Shown in pieces: positions 12,472 through 15,301 of a stretch of DNA of 15,301 bases; within the stretch, counting starts at the first letter, position 1, and each line of letters starts with the position of its first letter. The DNA lies in NCBI GenBank assembly GCA_900317215.1, contig ONFW01000020.1:1-15301 (forward strand), given 5' to 3'. Source of the DNA: an uncultured Eubacteriales bacterium (GTDB taxonomy: Bacteria; Bacillota; Clostridia; Oscillospirales; Acutalibacteraceae). Made by a program: the position numbers and the translations under genes. The notes below the pieces were generated by a model that saw only the letters and a list, made by a program, of their open reading frames with translations, was not told the DNA's origin and made no database searches.

Positions 12472-13770
12472 TTAATGACCGCCGTGCAATACCTCTGACG
12501 GCCGGAGTCTCAGTATCATTCTAATGGCAGGAATGCTCCCTACAAGCGTAACGGCGATAACAAGCACCGTCACCAGAAAAGCCACCATTCCGCTCATCTC
12601 AATAGCTGAGGAAAAAACTGTCTGACCGATCACCTGAGCGAAGGCGTAGCCCATAAAATAACCTGCCGCCGCTCCCGCTATAGAGGTAAGAATTATTTCA
12701 GCCATAACAAGACGGGTTATCTGACCGTTTTTTGCACCTACTGCCTTCATAAGAGCAAGCTCAGCGGCTCTTTCCATAACGCTGGAGGTAACAAGATTTG
12801 AAATGCCGAGCGTAGCTCCTATGAGACTCATAACGGTTATCAGAGCCATGAGCAGCTCTGTCTTTTCAAGAATCTTTCCTTCGGAATCCGCTATCTGCCT
12901 TACAGCCCTTGCTGAAGCCTCGGGTATCGCCTCCTGAAGCTGAAAGCATATAGAGCTTACGTAGGCAGTGCAGTACCAGAGATCATACTCGTCTCCGCTG
13001 AGAAGCTCCGGATTTTTTGCAGCCTTTTCCGCAAGCTCGTCATCGGGAGAGGTAATGGCGCTGACCTCAGCTTTTTTATATTTACCCTGTGCGCCGGACA
13101 ATCTCTGTGCCACAGAAAGCGTTGTAAAAATACAGTTTTCCTCCTCATCACCCGATTCAAATATTCCGACAAGCTCAAGCTCCTCCGAGCCCTTTTCTCC
13201 CTTGACGATAAGCTTATCACCGACTTTTAAGTCCAGCTCTTCCGCAAGCTGCCTGCCTGCCATTGCATATCTGTCTCCGTCAAGCCTTGCTTCGTCAAGC
13301 CATACACCGTCGGTAACGTCCCACCAGCTTCTCAGGTTGACGATTCCCGTATCACGCTGATATGTCGTTCCTTTTTTTACAAATTCAAGATGATGTCCGA
13401 ACCACGTTCCTACAAGCCGGACTTCTGTGTCATCAACGGTCACGCTTGTATCGAGAACGGGTGCAAAATCGGCTATATTATTTGCCCAGAATATAGTAAG
13501 AAATTCATTGAGCGTCTCTTCGGAGAGATATTCCTCCTTGTTTTCTCCGTCCTCCACCTCATACAGCTCTGAAAGCACAGCCTCCGAGCTGGGAACAACT
13601 GTTATATTTGAGCCGTATGCCTTCAGCTCCTCATTTATCTTATCCCCTACTCCAAGCATGACATTGAGCATTGCTGTTGCGATAGAGGCTCCCAGAGCAA
13701 CTGTAAGCGCGATCATCAGCATTTTTTTCCACTGACGGCGGAATGCTCCTGCGATCATTCTGAAAAACAT
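12472..13770 (-). CDS. FtsX-type ABC permease of a P19-like iron uptake system (first permease)
   Basis: A 432-residue permease. Helix 1 lies at about 17-38 after RMIAGAFRRQWKKM. A large extracytosolic domain at about 45-305 carries acidic patches (EVEDGENKEEY, SGDEEENC), and helices follow at about 312-335, 355-380 and 395-418. The FtsX-domain signature MERAAELALMKAVGAK sits between helices 2 and 3. The domain includes the GxxLxVGDKLxVKG motif common in MacB periplasmic domains. The ribosome site GGAGGGAGGG stands 6 bases before the ATG. The opening residues and the pairing with DUF2318 resemble Cj1661/Cj1662-type permeases of the C. jejuni P19 locus. The acidic insertions could interact with cations, but that is speculation. 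Confidence 0.88.
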   Translation of the reverse strand: MFFRMIAGAFRRQWKKMLMIALTVALGASIATAMLNVMLGVGDKINEELKAYGSNITVVPSSEAVLSELYEVEDGENKEEYLSEETLNEFLTIFWANNIADFAPVLDTSVTVDDTEVRLVGTWFGHHLEFVKKGTTYQRDTGIVNLRSWWDVTDGVWLDEARLDGDRYAMAGRQLAEELDLKVGDKLIVKGEKGSEELELVGIFESGDEEENCIFTTLSVAQRLSGAQGKYKKAEVSAITSPDDELAEKAAKNPELLSGDEYDLWYCTAYVSSICFQLQEAIPEASARAVRQIADSEGKILEKTELLMALITVMSLIGATLGISNLVTSSVMERAAELALMKAVGAKNGQITRLVMAEIILTSIAGAAAGYFMGYAFAQVIGQTVFSSAIEMSGMVAFLVTVLVIAVTLVGSIPAIRMILRLRPSEVLHGGH

Positions 13771-13791
13771 ATTATCCCTCCCTCCGCAGAT

Positions 13792-15105
13792 CTAATCCTT
13801 AAATATTTTTTGATTCTTTATCATTTCGGAAACGGGGACCGTGATAGCGTTTTCGTCCATATCATAATCTATGATTATAGGATTACAGCCGCCCTTCATG
13901 CCTATGGTCGTTCTGTTCATTATGACGTTGCATTTTTTACACACGATCTGACCGTTGTTGTTTTCGTAATATCCGGCTTCTCCGCATATTTCGCAGGCGT
14001 CAAGCCCTACTCCGTAATTGCTCGTGTTCTCTTGCTTGAGAACAATAATGAACCGCACCTGATTTCCTTCCGGCGTTTTATATCCGAAGCGGTGGAGATG
14101 ACCGTCGCTAACCATTTCAATCGGGACCTGCAATTCCCGGTCCTCTCCGTCAGCAGACTTGATTATTACAGGCTCCTCAACGGGGGCTTCTCTTATAACC
14201 ACCTTATTCATCTCAACAAACAGCGTTGAGCAGAGTATTCCGGCAATAAAACAGATAGCCGTTAGCAGAGCATATCTTCTTCCGCTTCTCCATGCGGCGC
14301 GGAGCTTTCTGCGCTGAGCATTTGTTGAAAACGGCTCCTTTTTTGTAAAGCTTTTTATAAAGAAAACCGTTCCCGTAATAAGCGCAAGAATAAACAGACC
14401 GTAGGTATACCAATGGGACATATTATTGCTTTTAGCAGCAAAATTGAAAAGATCGATATCGTCAACGATTTTCCTCGTAGTGAGAACAGCCATGAGCTTG
14501 CCGAAGAAAAAGACTCCGTAAAGGATCAGTCCTAAGCACATAGTGACAAAAGGAACTGTCCTTATGCCTTTTACTTCCGACCAGTAATACAGCTTATACA
14601 CTCCTAAGCATGACAACGCACAAATAACTATCCCGAGCAGATATCCGCCCAGTCTAAGGAAAAATTCAGAGGATATGACGCCGTTGCCGCCGGTATCAAA
14701 TTTAAAGGGATAAACAAGCACGTTTGGTAAGGAGCAGTAAAGAAGCGCAGTCATCAGCAGAGCAAAGCAGAGCGAAACCACCCAGCTCGCGGCAGTTTTC
14801 ATTTTGCTTTTATCCTTTTTTCTCAGCAGAAAGTATGCAAATACTGCAAGAGCTATGAGTGTAAGCACAAGTAAGCCCAGAGAAACTCCGTAGCCGTATG
14901 TACCTACCTTCCAGCCGTCCTTTATGCGGCGGGTATTAGTGAAATAAGCCCTTAAAGCAGCAGCAATAAAGCCGGCAAGCAATCCGAGCCTTACAACCAG
15001 TCTTGCGCTGCTCCTGCAGCAGGTATCAACAAAAGCAAGGAGCATACCGATAATCAGTGACAGAGCAAGCATATCGTCAGTCACGTTGATAAGATAAGTA
15101 AGCAT
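13792..15105 (-). CDS. DUF2318 (Fe-S-type) membrane protein of a P19-like iron uptake locus
   Basis: A 437-residue protein with about eight predicted helices (near 10-30, 35-54, 72-95, 104-126, 147-172, 184-209, 232-253 and 277-299). An extracytosolic domain follows, with the DUF2318 signature from residue 369: DACEICGEAGYY, CKKCNVIMN, TIGMKGGCNPI. Its cysteines (371, 374, 389, 392, 407) look like a metal or Fe-S site. Family members, including Cj1660 in C. jejuni, are encoded with the iron-binding protein P19, an FTR1-type permease and FtsX-type ABC genes. Here the permeases and ATPase follow directly, but P19 and FTR1 are not in the window and could lie beyond the right edge. The ATG at 15105 is preceded by a weak ribosome site (GGGG at 6 bases); the frame has a stop at 15160-15162, so no longer start is possible. 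Confidence 0.9.
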   Translation of the reverse strand: MLTYLINVTDDMLALSLIIGMLLAFVDTCCRSSARLVVRLGLLAGFIAAALRAYFTNTRRIKDGWKVGTYGYGVSLGLLVLTLIALAVFAYFLLRKKDKSKMKTAASWVVSLCFALLMTALLYCSLPNVLVYPFKFDTGGNGVISSEFFLRLGGYLLGIVICALSCLGVYKLYYWSEVKGIRTVPFVTMCLGLILYGVFFFGKLMAVLTTRKIVDDIDLFNFAAKSNNMSHWYTYGLFILALITGTVFFIKSFTKKEPFSTNAQRRKLRAAWRSGRRYALLTAICFIAGILCSTLFVEMNKVVIREAPVEEPVIIKSADGEDRELQVPIEMVSDGHLHRFGYKTPEGNQVRFIIVLKQENTSNYGVGLDACEICGEAGYYENNNGQIVCKKCNVIMNRTTIGMKGGCNPIIIDYDMDENAITVPVSEMIKNQKIFKD

Positions 15106-15301
15106 ATTTTTCCCCTTTTTTAATTCGTATCGTTCCTGAACTGTGCGAGAAGCAAGGGATCATTCCGCCATGGCAAGCAAAGCACTCCGACGCGAAAACC
15201 GTGTCGGAGTTTATGCCCTCAGCGAAGCTCCCGTAATGCCTCGTCTGCAATTTTTTTATCTGAGAAGCATGGAAATCTGCAGCACTCAGAGACTCAGAAA
15301 A
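15106..15301. other. Upstream region of the cluster, no convincing gene
   Basis: About 200 bases up to the right edge hold a strong hairpin (15184-15210) and no promoter with two good hexamers for the minus-strand cluster. One minus-strand frame is open from the edge to a TGA at 15077-15079 (74 codons). It has no ribosome-linked start in the window, spans the hairpin and runs out of phase into the DUF2318 gene, so I do not call it a gene. The sequence could be the leader of the cluster or part of an interspersed repeat. Confidence 0.4.
15184..15210. promoter_or_regulatory. GC-rich 11-bp hairpin upstream of the DUF2318 gene
   Basis: ACTCCGACGCG (15184-15194) pairs with CGTGTCGGAGT (15200-15210), with one G-T wobble and a five-base loop. 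Neither side carries a proper T-run, so it is a poor intrinsic terminator. It may be a leader structure, a degenerate terminator of the gene beyond the edge, or part of a dispersed palindromic repeat. Confidence 0.5.

Noticed and set aside
15077..15301. A c-type cytochrome gene suggested by CxxCH in the open frame at the right edge
   Set aside because: Single motif, no visible start with a ribosome site, no hydrophobic or family-like sequence, interrupted by a strong hairpin and overlapping the DUF2318 gene out of phase.
1..15301. CRISPR arrays, IS elements, tRNA or rRNA genes
   Set aside because: No regularly spaced repeats, transposase motifs, terminal inverted repeats, tRNA cloverleaf or rRNA sequence was recognised on either strand.

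Overview
The window looks like a piece of a low-to-moderate GC Gram-positive anaerobe of the Clostridia, perhaps a Ruminococcus-like gut or rumen bacterium. This is an inference from several signs: strong AGGAGG ribosome sites, frequent GTG starts, sigma-A type promoters, a fermentative reductive malate-to-succinate gene set, luxS, and ABC/FtsX families common in that group. No rRNA, tRNA, IS element, phage gene or CRISPR array is visible.

Layout. The left 3.2 kb is a mosaic of small independent units. At the left edge a minus-strand gene begins (partial) behind a strong promoter. Next is a minus-strand secreted protein that looks like a truncated N-terminal piece of a larger surface protein. 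A 540-base AT-rich gap follows. Then come three plus-strand units: a small three-helix membrane protein with its own promoter and terminator; luxS with a terminator; and a short DtxR/MntR-type metal-responsive regulator with promoter and terminator.

From 15105 down to 3196, everything is on the minus strand: 13 genes with short gaps or ATGA/GTGA overlaps, probably one transcription unit or two overlapping ones. In order of transcription they are: a DUF2318 membrane protein with a C-terminal Cys-rich domain; two FtsX-type permeases; a MacB-like ATPase; an FMN-binding lipoprotein with a flavinylation motif; an unrecognised membrane-anchored extracytosolic protein carrying a similar motif; a five-helix di-heme cytochrome b of the Bacillus SdhC / type-B fumarate reductase kind; a DUF4418 four-helix protein; a third FtsX permease; a second ATPase; an LDH-fold malate dehydrogenase; the fumarate reductase flavoprotein; and the fumarate reductase iron-sulfur subunit.

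Reading of the system (inference). The first four genes match the DUF2318-permease-permease-ATPase core of the P19-type iron uptake system described in Campylobacter jejuni (Cj1658-Cj1665). Here the thioredoxin-like proteins of that system appear to be replaced by a flavinylated lipoprotein, and a complete type-B fumarate reductase (A, B and cytochrome) plus malate dehydrogenase lies in the same unit. This suggests a joint module for moving electrons across the membrane, linked to iron or metal acquisition and to reductive succinate formation. The convergent DtxR-like regulator next to it is a plausible but unproven controller. Two details deserve attention. The FrdA protein lacks the histidine that normally binds FAD covalently. 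The unknown protein next to the flavolipoprotein carries its own D-x-x-S-G-A-S motif outside any recognisable FMN-binding domain.
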